Part shown: positions 46,708 to 46,774 of the stretch, one piece after another
How positions within the stretch are numbered: the stretch's first letter is position 1
Layout of the letters: each line of letters begins with the position of its first letter
Assembly (NCBI GenBank): GCA_028293445.1
Contig: JAQGOU010000220.1
Location: 1-46,774 of the forward strand
Direction of reading: 5' to 3'
DNA: 46,774 bases
Origin: Verrucomicrobiales bacterium
GTDB lineage: Bacteria > Verrucomicrobiota > Verrucomicrobiia > Limisphaerales > JACDHS01
Made by a program: the position numbers and the translations under genes
Notes under the pieces: model-generated
The model's database searches: none
What the model was told of the DNA's origin: nothing
The model's input: the letters and a program-made list of their open reading frames with translations, nothing else

Positions 46708-46774
46708 GCCTAACGAAACCAGCTCAGCCAGCCCGTGTCAATAAACGTGAACCGTCCCGCTTAGCGGGAGAACG
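46708..46774 (-). other. attC-like site, family B, cut by the window edge
   Basis: GCCTAACGAAACCAGCTCAGCCAGCCCGTGTCAATAAACGTGAACCGTCCCGCTTAGCGGGAGAACG. Confidence 0.85.

Noticed and set aside
40950-46774. Integrase or attI within the window
   Set aside because: No tyrosine-recombinase ORF was found on either strand in the supplied track; presence is only predicted beyond the right edge.

Overview
The window (~46.8 kb, ordinary dense bacterial DNA) looks like a Verrucomicrobiota-type chromosome. That is an inference from two planctomycete/verrucomicrobial-type cytochrome/DUF proteins, H-X9-DG-type pseudopilins, DUF5069 and BatA/VWA proteins. The left two-thirds is mostly recognisable chromosomal coding: response regulator, amidase with FG-GAP-like repeats, enolase-superfamily protein, heptosyltransferase, VWA/ABC operon, TrpF, the imuA-imuB-dnaE2 mutasome and metG. 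The most interesting parts are: (1) a cassette array from ~41.0 kb to the right edge, with about ten attC-like sites (two alternating families, both with an extrahelical-base asymmetry) separating small minus-strand ORFs, one of which encodes signal peptidase I; no integrase is in the window and it is predicted to lie to the right; (2) an ECF sigma factor with a C-terminal Cys/His-rich tail next to an unlisted 48-aa peptide containing 10 cysteines; (3) an intergenic array of seven near-palindromic ACGASWCGT-like cores at an exact 41-bp period; (4) an operon placing an ABC-importer SBP and permease, without an ATPase, between two BatA/VWA proteins, with the permease fused to an NHL propeller carrying an internal lipobox; (5) dispersed REP-like palindromes, one pair of which is read through in frame inside dnaE2. 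All functional calls are by motif recognition; no searches were run.
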